Positions 12,583 to 22,400 of a stretch of DNA of 64,000 bases are shown piece after piece. The notes under the pieces were generated by a model. The model saw only the letters and a program-made list of their open reading frames with translations, made no database searches and had not been told where the DNA came from. The position numbers and the translations under genes were made by a program. How positions within the stretch are numbered: the first letter of the stretch is position 1; each line of letters begins with the position of its first letter. This DNA is from Iris pallida (lineage: Eukaryota; Streptophyta; Magnoliopsida; Asparagales; Iridaceae), in contig JANAVB010015604.1 of the NCBI GenBank assembly GCA_029216955.1, positions 1 to 64,000 of the forward strand, read 5' to 3'.

Positions 12583-13050
12583 TTTTTTTCAGATTTACCG
12601 ACGTTTACCGACGTCCACCAACGTACGTTTGCGTCGGTAAACGTCGGTAAATCTGAAAAATTTTCCAGGGTACCGACGTTTACCAACGTCCTTATAAGTC
12701 GGAGACCGTCGATAAGCGTTGCTACACGTCGATAAAAATCCCAGGAATTATCGACATTTAGTGACATTTTAAACGACGGTAAACGTCGGTAAATTCCCAG
12801 GATGCTACCGACGTGTAGCGACTTTAAAAACGTCGCTAGTACACCGACGATACGACGGTAGACGTCGGTAATATTCCGACGTATTTATACGTCGGTAAAC
12901 GTCGGTACTTGCGATGTTTGGCGACGTTTTAAAGATCAGCGACTTACGTTTCCGCGACAAGCCCAAAACGTCGGTAATTGCGTCGGTAAATATTTTTAGC
13001 GACGTAATTTATCGTTTTAGCGACGTCTTTGGGTGTCGCTAAAACGACTT
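12583..13050. repeat. CACTA subterminal motif array
   Basis: Many short copies of ACCGACGT, GTCGGTAA and GCGACGT occur in both orientations, several forming hairpin-capable pairs, just inside the right terminal repeat. Subterminal arrays of this kind are where TNPA-type proteins bind in characterised CACTA elements. A shorter version is visible at 3180-3450 in the truncated copy. Confidence 0.85.
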
Positions 13051-13403
13051 ATTTTGGTAGTGTTTAATTTCATAGTCTAAAATACAAAGTTGAAAATTTA
13101 TAATAACAGTCCACTCAGCTCTACGGAAGTAGTTGTACGCTCAGCTCCTTAAAAGTAGTTGTCCACCCAGAACCGCGGAAGTAAGGAGCTTTTAACCTTT
13201 TAACTCCATGGAAGTAGTCTTTAATAAGGGTGAGCAATTAACGATTCTTAACCGAAAATCGAACCGAACCAGACCAAAATAGAAGTTCGGTTCGATTTTT
13301 AATAAACCGGTTCATATTTCGGTTTATTTTTCAAATATTTCTGTTATCGGATCGGTTGTCGAGTTTGGATATCGAAATTAGCCCCGAACCGAAAACGAAT
13401 CAG

Positions 13404-13418
13404 TGTGTATATAAAAAA
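13404..13418 (+). promoter_or_regulatory. TATA-like promoter of the hAT relic
   Basis: GTGTATATAAAAAAAG is followed by AAACCCTAAACC and a long CTCTCT-rich leader, the usual look of a plant promoter and 5' UTR. No open frame follows, so this is probably the remnant promoter of a lost transposase gene. Confidence 0.45.
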
Positions 13419-14311
13419 AGAAAACCCTAAACCTATCAGCACTCTCTCTCCTCTTTGAGCTTCTGTCGCCTCTAAACTTCCCTCTCCCCAAGAGCTCTCG
13501 CCACTCTCTAGATCCAGAACTTTTTTCGCTCTTCGGCTCTTCCTCTCCCAAATTCGGCTCTTCCTCTCCCAAATAGAGACGCTGCCCACAATTCTCTTGC
13601 AGATCTTTGCCATCTGCCCTCACTCTCTCTTAATCCATCTGTTTTTAGGGTTTCTTCACCCCTTTTATCCCTTATTTCTTTTAATCATTCTTTCATCCTT
13701 TATTTTTGTATCTGTTTTTTACAACAAGTAATTTGTTAGATATGTTTTGTTCTTGATCTTGGTCTGAAATAAATTTTTGTGTGTCAAAATCATTGTTTCT
13801 TCATATAGGTAGTGTCGAAGTCATGCCTTTTTTTTAGATCTAGATGATATGTTGGTTTATGCTAGGGTTTAAATCCTTATTTATTTTTTTCAGATATGCA
13901 GATTTCTGTTGGCTTATTCTACATCTATTATGTGATTTTTTTTGTTTTAATTTGTTTATTCATGATCTCCAAGTAAAGGCATAAATACTTTCTTGGTGTT
14001 CAGATTATACATTTTTCACATCCGTAGATTTTAGTAATGATTTGTGCTATATTTCAACATTTTTGGCATAAATTTATCTTGACACATTTTTGGTAAGATT
14101 TGTGTTGTATTTCAACATTTTTGGCATAGATACTTTCTCGGTTTTAGCATGACCATGAGATAATGTGTTGTATTTCAACTTTTGCATGCTACTTTATGAC
14201 AAAAATCTTCCACCCAAATAATGTGATGAATGGTAAGATTTGTGTCAACATGTATTAAGAAAGATTGGAACCAAGTCTTGGTTTATGGCATGTCTTGTTG
14301 GTGTTCATAAA

Positions 14312-14759
14312 GAGCATCTCCAACCCTATTGTGACTTTGGAAAAAAGTTGTTGCCACATAGGAATGACAAAATTTTATTCAAAAGTTCTTCTCCAATGCA
14401 ATTGTCAAGTCAATTGTGAAGCTTATGTAGCAAAAATTAAAGAAGACATTATAAAGTTGATTGTCTTGTTCTAGACAATGCACTTGACAATGTCTTCTCT
14501 TCCATGTCATCAATTATAAATAAAAAATATTAGAAAAAAGAAAGAACATGAGTAGTTGTCTTAAAAGTTGTCTTGAAAGTTGAAAAAAATAATTTTTATT
14601 GTCTCCTCAATACTTTTGCATTGGAGAGAGTTTTTCTATCTCATTGTCTTTTGAGATATAATTTTGCCACATAAACAAGACATTGTCTTGTTGCTCATGC
14701 GACATAGGAGCCACCTAAGACTCACAACACTCAACAAGACAATAGGGTTGGAGATGCTC
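14312..14759. mobile_element. MITE, Tourist-like
   Basis: This is a 448-bp element with inverted ends GAGCATCTCCAACCCTATTG and its complement. It is followed by TAA and preceded by AAA, with TAA one base further out, which suggests a TAA-type duplication. The end sequence is a common plant Tourist/PIF-type MITE terminus. There is no coding content. It is nested in the hAT-type element. Confidence 0.8.
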
Positions 14760-15613
14760 TAATGGCTGCTTCTTATCTTTCCCTCATTTCAGCCAATGGT
14801 AATTCTTTGTTTATTTCGTCGATCGGACAAGAACATTTGGTGGTGGTTTGTTTATTTCATCTTTATGTGTAAGAAAGTATACAAATGTAGGAAGAAATTG
14901 GGCTTCTTCTTCATTTTCCAAATGAACTTGGTTTTGAGGAACATAGTGATCTTTTGGAGACTTACAGAACATAGTAATTTTATATGTATATACTGATCAA
15001 CCTCTGGATCCAGAATTAATATGGGAGATGTTGTAAAATTTTATAATGTTTTAGAGTTTGTATAATTTTTATTTGAATTCACTAAATTTTTGTAATACAA
15101 TGATGTATAATTTTAATTTGTAAAGTTGTAGAGTATGACTATAAATGTATAACGTTGTGTGTAAACTGTAAAGTTGTATTTATATTTATCTTTGTAATTT
15201 GAATGTTGATAATATTTTAACATTTTAACGTTCATGTGATTGTCATTTGATGCTAGGCGTGCTGTCTAAATTTAGAGATAGTGTGAGCTAGTTTTATCAG
15301 TTACATTTTTTGGCAAATAATTTTTTCAAAAGGACTTTGAGGAAATTTGTTATAAAAATCTAACCCGTCAATAAATTCAGCCCAACTGGAAAAAACCGAA
15401 CCGAACAGAAATTTTATGTGGTTCGGTTCTATTCGGTTTCTGTGAAAAATTGGTTCGATTCGGTTGGTTATAAAATCGGTTCGATTTTATTCGGTTGTTT
15501 TGAAATCGGTTCGGTTTGGACCGAACCGAACCGATGCTCACCCCCAGTCTTCCGGACTATTTCTAGTCCGTGTTGGACGGAGATGGTTGAACTGACCATT
15601 TTATCCTCACATG

Positions 15614-15800
15614 TAGGGGTGAGCATTGTTCGGTTTTGGACCGAAAACCGAACCGAACCGAACCGAATAAGTGATTCGGTTCGGTTTTAAAAAAATTCGG
15701 TTCGGTTTCGGTTTTGAAAATACTAAATTTTCTTATTTGGTTTCGGTTTCGGTTTTGGGTTTCGGTTTCGGTCCAAAACCGAAAACCGAATAAAAAAATT

Positions 15801-15872
<72 letters not shown>

Positions 15873-15973
15873 CAGATGACCTCTTGCCTAGTGGTTAAGA
15901 GAGATGCATGCGGCCCGAGGGGTCAGGAGTTCGAATCCCAGTAGAGCGATTCCAGAAACAATTTACCTGGTTC

Positions 15974-16030
<57 letters not shown>

Positions 16031-16290
16031 GTGTGTATAAATTATTGGTATATACTAAATATATCTAGGTATATTTAGTTATTATATATATTAACAAAAA
16101 AAAACACAAATAAACCCAAAAACCGAATAAACCGAATAAACTGAAAACCGAACCGATTTAATTCGGTTCGGTTCGGTTCGATTATTGACCAATTCGGTTC
16201 GGTTTCGGTTTTTCTTATTCGGTTTCGGTTCAATTCGATTTTTGGTTATTCGGTTCGGTTGGAACCGAATAAACCGAATGCTCTCCCCTA
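15614..16290. mobile_element. hAT MITE with GGTTCGG arms and an AT-repeat core
   Basis: The element runs from TAGGGGTGAGCATT to AATGCTCTCCCCTA. The arms are long arrays of CCGAACC and GGTTCGG words that can pair. The flanks CTCACATG and CTCTCACG suggest a decayed 8-bp duplication. The centre consists of two long AT tracts (15806-15870 and 15978-16026) separated by a tRNA-like insert. It has no coding frame. Confidence 0.75.
15871..15978 (+). mobile_element. tRNA-derived SINE between AT tracts
   Basis: The segment contains a box-A-like TTGCCTAGTGGTTAAGA (15884-15900) and a box-B-like GAGTTCGAATCCC (15927-15939). The spacing, about 30 bp between boxes, suits an RNA polymerase III internal promoter. 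The flanks are AT repeats, so a target duplication cannot be recognised. It cannot fold as a complete tRNA and has no CCA-ready acceptor arm, so a SINE is more likely than a tRNA gene. Confidence 0.65.
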
Positions 16291-17467
16291 CTCTCACGTC
16301 CACTTGGCTCTTGTTTGTCTGTAAATCAACTTTTTTCTGCGCCAATAATAGGATCCCTTGATATATTAATATGATTGAGAATTTGATTTATATATTTATA
16401 TTAATAAATAGACACGACACGCTTCGAAAATTTGAAAATAGTCACAGTTCCTACAAATTTTAAAAGCCAGAAAGATTATGTTTTGTTTAAAGATCATTAT
16501 CAATATTGAACAACATTTAAGTTATCAGTAGAATATACAGATTTAACCAACGTTTTAAAAAATCGGACCGATGATCGAACCAATATTTTTTGGTATAGAT
16601 CGGACCGGGGTTCAACTAGACTTAGTTCAAACAGGTAAGGTATTCATATTTACTTCTTGGTTTGGTTTGATTCTTAGCATGTTAGTTTGGTTTAATTTTA
16701 CAACTATAAGGTCTATCAAAACACGAACCAAGAATTAAATGGTCCAAATTTAACGTGGTAATCTTTTTTTGATTTTTTTTTTTAAAATCAAAATTGGCCG
16801 ATTCAATTGTGAACTAGTTCGGTCGGCGGTTGAACCCCGATTTTGAAAAAAAAAAAAAAAAAAACCGACGGCTCTTTAAAAGACCGGATTTTAATGGAAC
16901 GAACCGATTTTTTTTGCATAAATCAATTGGATCTGGTCCAACCGCCGGTCAGCCCAGTTCATACAACACTGGATTTAACAATGAAGTTTCCATGTGGGAA
17001 TGGGTGCTGTCGCCATGGCTTGTCTCAAGATGTTTGATAATGTTTGGTGTGTGTGATCTCCTTTCTCCTTAATGATGATGCTGATACACGCTTGGTTAGC
17101 TGGTTTGGACAACATTATTGTTTGTTATGGAACAAATTTAAGATGCTTTTGATTTATATTATTCTAACATGACCAGCTAAGCCCTAATATCTAGAGCTTT
17201 GTTTTCAATACTCAGTGTTATTAAACTACTCATCTCACTTATGCTTGGACAGCCTATTAGGAAAGAAAATGCTTCAATACTCAGTGTTATATTATTCTAA
17301 CATTTATTTCTACGATAGGTGGGTCGTGACAAATTCTTGTCTCGTGATCGTTCACTAATGTGGAGGATTAAGAAAACGATTAAGTAGCAGGTGATTGACT
17401 TGAGTATTCGATCATTAGAAGAAGAAGAAAATCTTGAGGCTACATAAAGTAACGAAGCAAGCATCAG
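16291..17467. other. Intergenic stretch with a possible degraded repeat at 16546-16960
   Basis: I see no gene. Segment 16546-16960 has several CGGACCG, CCGATTC and GGTCCAACCG words and an A-rich tract near 16848-16863, which resembles a degraded CGG-rich hAT relic, but no clear ends were found. A short phrase CAATACTCAGTGTTAT occurs twice near 17206 and 17275. Confidence 0.35.
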
Positions 17468-17631
17468 TTTTTATTTAAAAAATTTTGAATCGCACTCCAC
17501 TTTTGTTACCTATATTTAAGGTACATATCTGTGCTTTACCTTAATGTACGGAAATCTAATTTTTTGGACCAAATTAGCCCTATCTTCTTCCCAAACATGC
17601 AGCCACATGTCTCCCCCGCCTTACGCGGCCC

Positions 17632-18282
17632 TGTTGGAGTCCAGTCTGGATTTGGTAATAGCATATTTATGGAGTCCAAATCTGATTAAATATTTGATTT
17701 GGATGTACATAATTAATGTTGTGCTATTTCTAAAATAAGATGTTGATTGAATATTTTAGGTGTAGTAGGATTCTTATTTGAGAGTTTCCTATTTAAGAAA
17801 TCCTATTATGACCTAAAATAGGTTTTTCTCATCATATATATATGAGATGAAGGTGGAGGCACAAAGTACAGCAAAAAAGTCGAGATTCGAGGTGCGCGTC
17901 CCTCTTAGGACTTCGCCATCCAAGACAGAAGGAAGAAGAGATCTAATCGAGAGTTCGTCAACTTCGGTTAGGGAGATTGCTACGGGTTGGTGAGTGATTT
18001 CAATTGTAATCTCTTTATTTTCTTCTTGAGTGTGGTGATGGGGTTGAACTTATTAGGGCAAAGGGTTCAACATTAGTTTTTGTCAATCTTGTAATTTCAT
18101 CTGAGTTATAGAGATTGAAATTTGTCCAGGTGACGTAGTCAACGCCATATACTTGTCTTTATCTGTGTTTTGTGTCCGTTAGACAGGAGTTGGTTATTTC
18201 AGGTGGATTGGCCTAAGTTTTCGCTGCGGTAAAGTCTCAGACACGGTACCGGAGCGTAGGAGGGCGTATCTGATTCCCAACA
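17632..18282 (+). mobile_element. Solo copia-type LTR in the left MULE arm
   Basis: The 651-bp segment begins TGTTGGAGTCC and ends TTCCCAACA. Its flanks GGCCC (17627-17631) and TGCCC (18283-18287) match at four of five bases. A TATA-like stretch near 17836-17845 is followed by a transcript-like leader, as in an LTR promoter. No internal region remains. Confidence 0.65.
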
Positions 18283-18305
18283 TGCCCCCTCCCCCGCCTC
18301 GATCA

Positions 18306-18412
18306 GCCTTCTGCCATCAACACCACCACCATCACCACCACCACCACCTTCACCAACACCACCTTCACCATCAACACCGCCACCTTCACCAACACCACCA
18401 TCACCACCACCG
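18306..18412. repeat. CAC-triplet tract in the left MULE arm
   Basis: CACCAC and CACCTTCACC units occupy this segment. The complementary GGTGGT and GGTGAAGGTGG units occur at about 31128-31220 in the right arm. The pair is part of the inverted repeats around the captured gene. The poly-His reading frame it creates is not considered a gene. Confidence 0.7.
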
Positions 18413-18783
18413 CTCCCTTGTAAGCAAATTGATCCAGAGCCATGTCACAGAATTGAGAATTCTGCAGTGCTCGCCCGCCTCGCTTAGATTTTTGGGTTTA
18501 TTTTCCATTTGGTTGATAAGAACATGTGCACTTTTGTGGTGCAGAATTGAGAATCTCGAATTTCTGATTGCTTCTAATTATGGGTGTTTGTTCTTGTGTC
18601 CTCTTGAATTGTTTTTGTTTCTTCACTGTTATATTAGAGGATTGATAATAGGATTTCTAAATCAGGTTTTTCTTGATTTGATTTGATTTTATTTTCAGGA
18701 TTCTAATATTTGTCTAAATTTTGTAAAGTAACTTGTGAGGAGTTGCTCCCTTGTAAGCAAGGTGATCCAGAGCCATGTCACAG
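18412..18783. repeat. 39-bp direct repeat around a 294-bp leader segment
   Basis: The 39-bp sequence at 18412-18450 returns at 18745-18783 with two differences. Both copies contain CCTTGTAAGCAA and CCAGAGCCATGTCACAG, so the start-codon context of the kinase is duplicated. Only the second copy leads into the kinase frame. The first reaches a stop after four codons. The intervening sequence looks intron-like and has a pyrimidine-rich TTATTTTCAG near its end. Confidence 0.8.
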
Positions 18784-19480
18784 ATGTCGAGATCCGGAAG
18801 CAAAAGGCTCTCCGACGATTACGACGTAGTCGACGTCCTCGGCAAGGGCGGCTTCTCGGTTGTGAGGAAAGGGGTCAGCAAATACGGTGGCGAAAACAGC
18901 AAGAACAGCTGTGTCGCTATCAAGACTCTCAGGAGCCGTTTGGTACGCAGAATACTAAATATCCAGGAATTCTATATTCCAAGGAATTTTATTTCAATGC
19001 ATCATATTTCCGGATATTCTTTATTACCATGTTTGGCACATAATATAATATTCCCGAGTATATATAATTTATTCCCGGGTATATATAATATATGCATTTG
19101 GTACCATAAATAAATTCCTAGGAATATATTATTCCTCAAACTCACATGAAAAAATTGTCAAAGTCTAATAAATTAAAACACATACTCAAAATATTTTCAA
19201 AGTGCAGCAGCTATTGTTCCAAAGGCCAAATAAATGTAGGAACCAAGGAGATTGTGCAATAAAAAAAATGTACCAAGTAGGAAAGATTTAAGTTCCATTG
19301 TATGACTTGTGCATCTTCAATTCACAAAGAAGTCTACAAATTCAGGTGGATACAAACCAAAATAACGTGAGACAATTCATACAAACAACAAATAAGTAGC
19401 ATAAAGATCCACACATAGCTAACCAACAAGAGGATATAAATGAACTACTCTCAATTATTACTACTAAGTAAACCCTGGAG

Positions 19481-22400
19481 TTAGAGCTTCCTCAATCCAT
19501 AAGGCAATGTGAAGAAGTAATTGGCCCTAGCTGCATCCCTACTCAATATCTCTCCCGCCCTTAGCATGTCGGCATCGCTAAACCCCTCTACCTTGGATAC
19601 TTCCTCAAATACATTGAGTCTCCTTGAATCCCACTCCGCTTCTATCTCAAAACATTTGGCAATTTTTGCCACATTTGCAGATGTTTCTCCATACAACTTG
19701 CCCATGTCCTTCATTACATCGACAAGACTTTCAAGGGTAGTACTTTCAGTTGTCTTAGTCATTTTCCTCGTCCGCCTACCACTAGTAGAAGCATCTCCAG
19801 TAGGTACATGTGAATGACTCATATTCTCATCAACATCCGCATTTTCCTGGATGTCATCCAAACCATAAACCACCTCATTTGTTGCCTCCTCCTCCTCCAT
19901 TGCTTCAACAACATCAGCCGGGCCCTCAGCTGCTTCACCCCTTGCCCTATCCTTACCAAATATAGCACCCAAATCATCATAGTATGGAAATAGCTTGTTC
20001 CTCAAACCCTTCGCAGTAGGATGGCTCTGCAAAACATTAAAATGACAATATAATGAGGATGAATTAACTATTAGCTGAGCACAAGTATCTATACTGCTGC
20101 CATGATGTACAAATGAACATACAACATCAATTTTATTAACTGACATTCATATCCATGTTCCCAAGTATGGTATCAATTTTATTAATTGGCAATTTCGAGA
20201 GATAATGCAGCTGTTGAATTATTAACTAATCCACACACAACTAAGACAATTCAAAGACCACAATGGCTAACATGAAACCAAAATATAACCACACAACTTG
20301 TTCCTACTTGTTTCCAGGTTTGAAGGTACTGATACTGCAGGAATTCCACCTAAGGCCCCTCCACCAATCTCATCTCTTTCTTACAACTCACAAACAACAC
20401 AATGTAACTATTCGGAGGTGATTTGTACTCTATTCTATCATGTTTTCTGTGAAAGGTTACCTTATCACTTAAACCTTTGGTACATCTGTGAGCTCAATTG
20501 GGACACACTTGTTGGTGCTTTCTTTACATGGAGAGAGGTAGCTCTCAACATGCCTTTTAAAATTTTAGTCCCACATCGAAAATGCACCATGAGTTATCTC
20601 AACATATATACTTGGGTGTCTTGTTGAGAGATGCACATGGGGTGGTGACCCTAAGGAGAGAACCATGTGGGTGATTTTACTAGGAGGTAAGAATAAGGCT
20701 CCAAGGATTAAGCATTAATGCTTTTGTCATTCTCTTGGATTAATTCCATTTGGAGCTAAGCCCCAAAGGGGCTTAGCGACTCGGACTCGGGCTCATGAGG
20801 CGTAATGTGGCATTTTGTTGGCGCACTTTGCACTTAGCACGTCAGCAGTCCATGCGGCTCATACAGCCATGCGGCTCATGCGGTCCATGTGGCTCATACG
20901 GTCCATGCGGCTCATGCGGCTCATACGGTCCATGCGGCTCATGCGGCTCATGCGGTCCATGCGGCCCATGCGGCTCATGCGGCTCATGTGGTCCATGCGG
21001 CCCATGAGGATCATGCGGCCATGAGGCTCATGCGGCCAGGCTGCTGCTGCTGCTGCCGCATGGAGGGCTCCGCTGACTGTGTAGACTACAAGTCAGTTAT
21101 GGAAAGACTGATTCAATGCGATTAATTCAGATCCACTTTTTGTGGGATTTGAATTAATTTTGTTGCTATCTTTGTGGGATTCGAATTAATCTCGTGGCTA
21201 TCTTTTTGGGATTTGATTCAATCTTTTCATAACTGAAGAGGCGGCTAGGGTTTCCACCCTTTCTCTATATATACTCTCTTTTGACCTCCTTTGTGAAAAA
21301 ACAAAAAATATAAGTCAGAAAAGGAGAAAGAGAGAGAGAGAGCTGCTGCCGCCATTGTAAATCCATCCGAGGAGTCAGAACAGAGGTGACTTCGAGCTTT
21401 CCACAAGTTCTTCAAACTTGCTGGTTCCTGGAAGCAATTCGTGTGGGGCGAATCTTGCTTTGAGCAACGGTATTTTGACACCCCAGCATTTTTCTTCTTC
21501 TCATCTTTCTTTAGATTATTGTACCTCGTTCTGTCCCAATTGCAACACGTTTGCAAGGAAGAACGAGAGATCTTCTCTTCTTTATTTTCCTCCTCCATAT
21601 TGTAATCGGGTTATTTGGTTTTTGTATCATCATAGATCTCTGTTGCATCTGTTTTACCATCTTTGATCAAGCCCCGAGACTAACAATCTCAAAGCAAGAT
21701 CCTTATAGATGGAAAACATTAATGCTTCGCTCGTCCAATCAGACTACTGCAAGTTGGAAAAGTTCGATGGAGAGCATTATCAAGTCTGGAAGAGAAAGGT
21801 TTATCTAACTCTTCAACTAAAAGACGTTGATCATGTTCTGTTGGAGGATGAACCCTCTATTCCAGACACTGGATCTACTGCCGCAATCAATACGGCTACC
21901 AAACTCCAGGCCAAATGGAGAAGGAAAAATAGCATCTGCAGGCTTCTCATCCTGAATGCTATGGAGGACTCCCTGGCAGAATCCTACTCGAAGAAGGAAC
22001 TTGCCAGAGATATATGGGAGTCTGTAAAAAACTGTATGAAGAAGACAGGAACAGAAGCAAGATGTTTGTGGTTGAAAAATATCACAAATTGCTCTTTGAG
22101 GACGAGAAGTCCATGTTGCCACAGGTGAAGAAATTTCTGAAGCTACGTCAGAAACTGGAAGACGAAGAGATGCCCCTTCCCGACAAGTTTGTCGTTGGAG
22201 GGATCGTCTCAAAACTTCCTGCTGGGTGGAGTACCTTCTATGCAAGGATGCTCAAAAGGAAGCTAAACATTAGCTTGGGAGATCTACTTCAAGAGATCCA
22301 TGTTGAGGACGAGATGCGTTCCCAACAGAAGGTGGACACTCTGTCCAAACAGTTGGCTAAAGCCAATCTAGTGCAGATGAGAGATCCCAAGGGGAAGCAG

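Larger units (their letters stand above)
8333..13062 (+). mobile_element. CACTA (En/Spm) transposon, internally deleted
   Basis: The ends are CACTACCAAAATAAGTC at 8333 and its inverse complement ending at 13062. The 3-bp TSD appears to be TTT: it directly follows the right end, and at the left it is separated from the end by an extra CA, probably a micro-duplication of the first two element bases. Inside are a TNP2-like transposase pseudogene (8599-10650) and a TNPA-like second gene (10655-12209). Subterminal motif arrays lie at 12583-13050. About 4.7 kb is short for an autonomous CACTA, consistent with the missing end of TNP2. Confidence 0.9.
13225..15546. mobile_element. Non-autonomous hAT-type element holding a nested MITE
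   Basis: The ends are TAAGGGTGAGCA at the left and the inverse of TGGGGGTGAGCA at the right. The 8-bp flanks GTCTTTAA and GTCTTCCG agree at the first five positions, so the TSD is decayed. Subterminal parts are rich in GGTTCGG and CCGAACC. The interior has a promoter-like region and pyrimidine-rich leader near 13404-13640 but no transposase. Without the MITE at 14312-14759 its length is about 1.9 kb. Confidence 0.7.

Noticed and set aside
13344..13623. Minus-strand frames of 81-89 codons with GEEEP repeats
   Set aside because: They lie antisense to a CT-rich leader of the hAT relic and arise from its short duplication.
15884..15940. Functional tRNA gene
   Set aside because: Box A and box B are present, but the arms do not make a cloverleaf with an acceptor stem. 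A SINE fits better.
18282..18686. 134-codon plus-strand frame with a long His-rich stretch
   Set aside because: It is produced by the CAC-triplet repeat of the MULE arm. It starts at the solo-LTR border and shows no domain.
20795..21125. Repetitive frames with GPCGS, MRLMRS or AHAAH units in the copia LTRs
   Set aside because: All three frames of a 9-bp minisatellite stay open because the unit length is a multiple of three. There is no protein signature.
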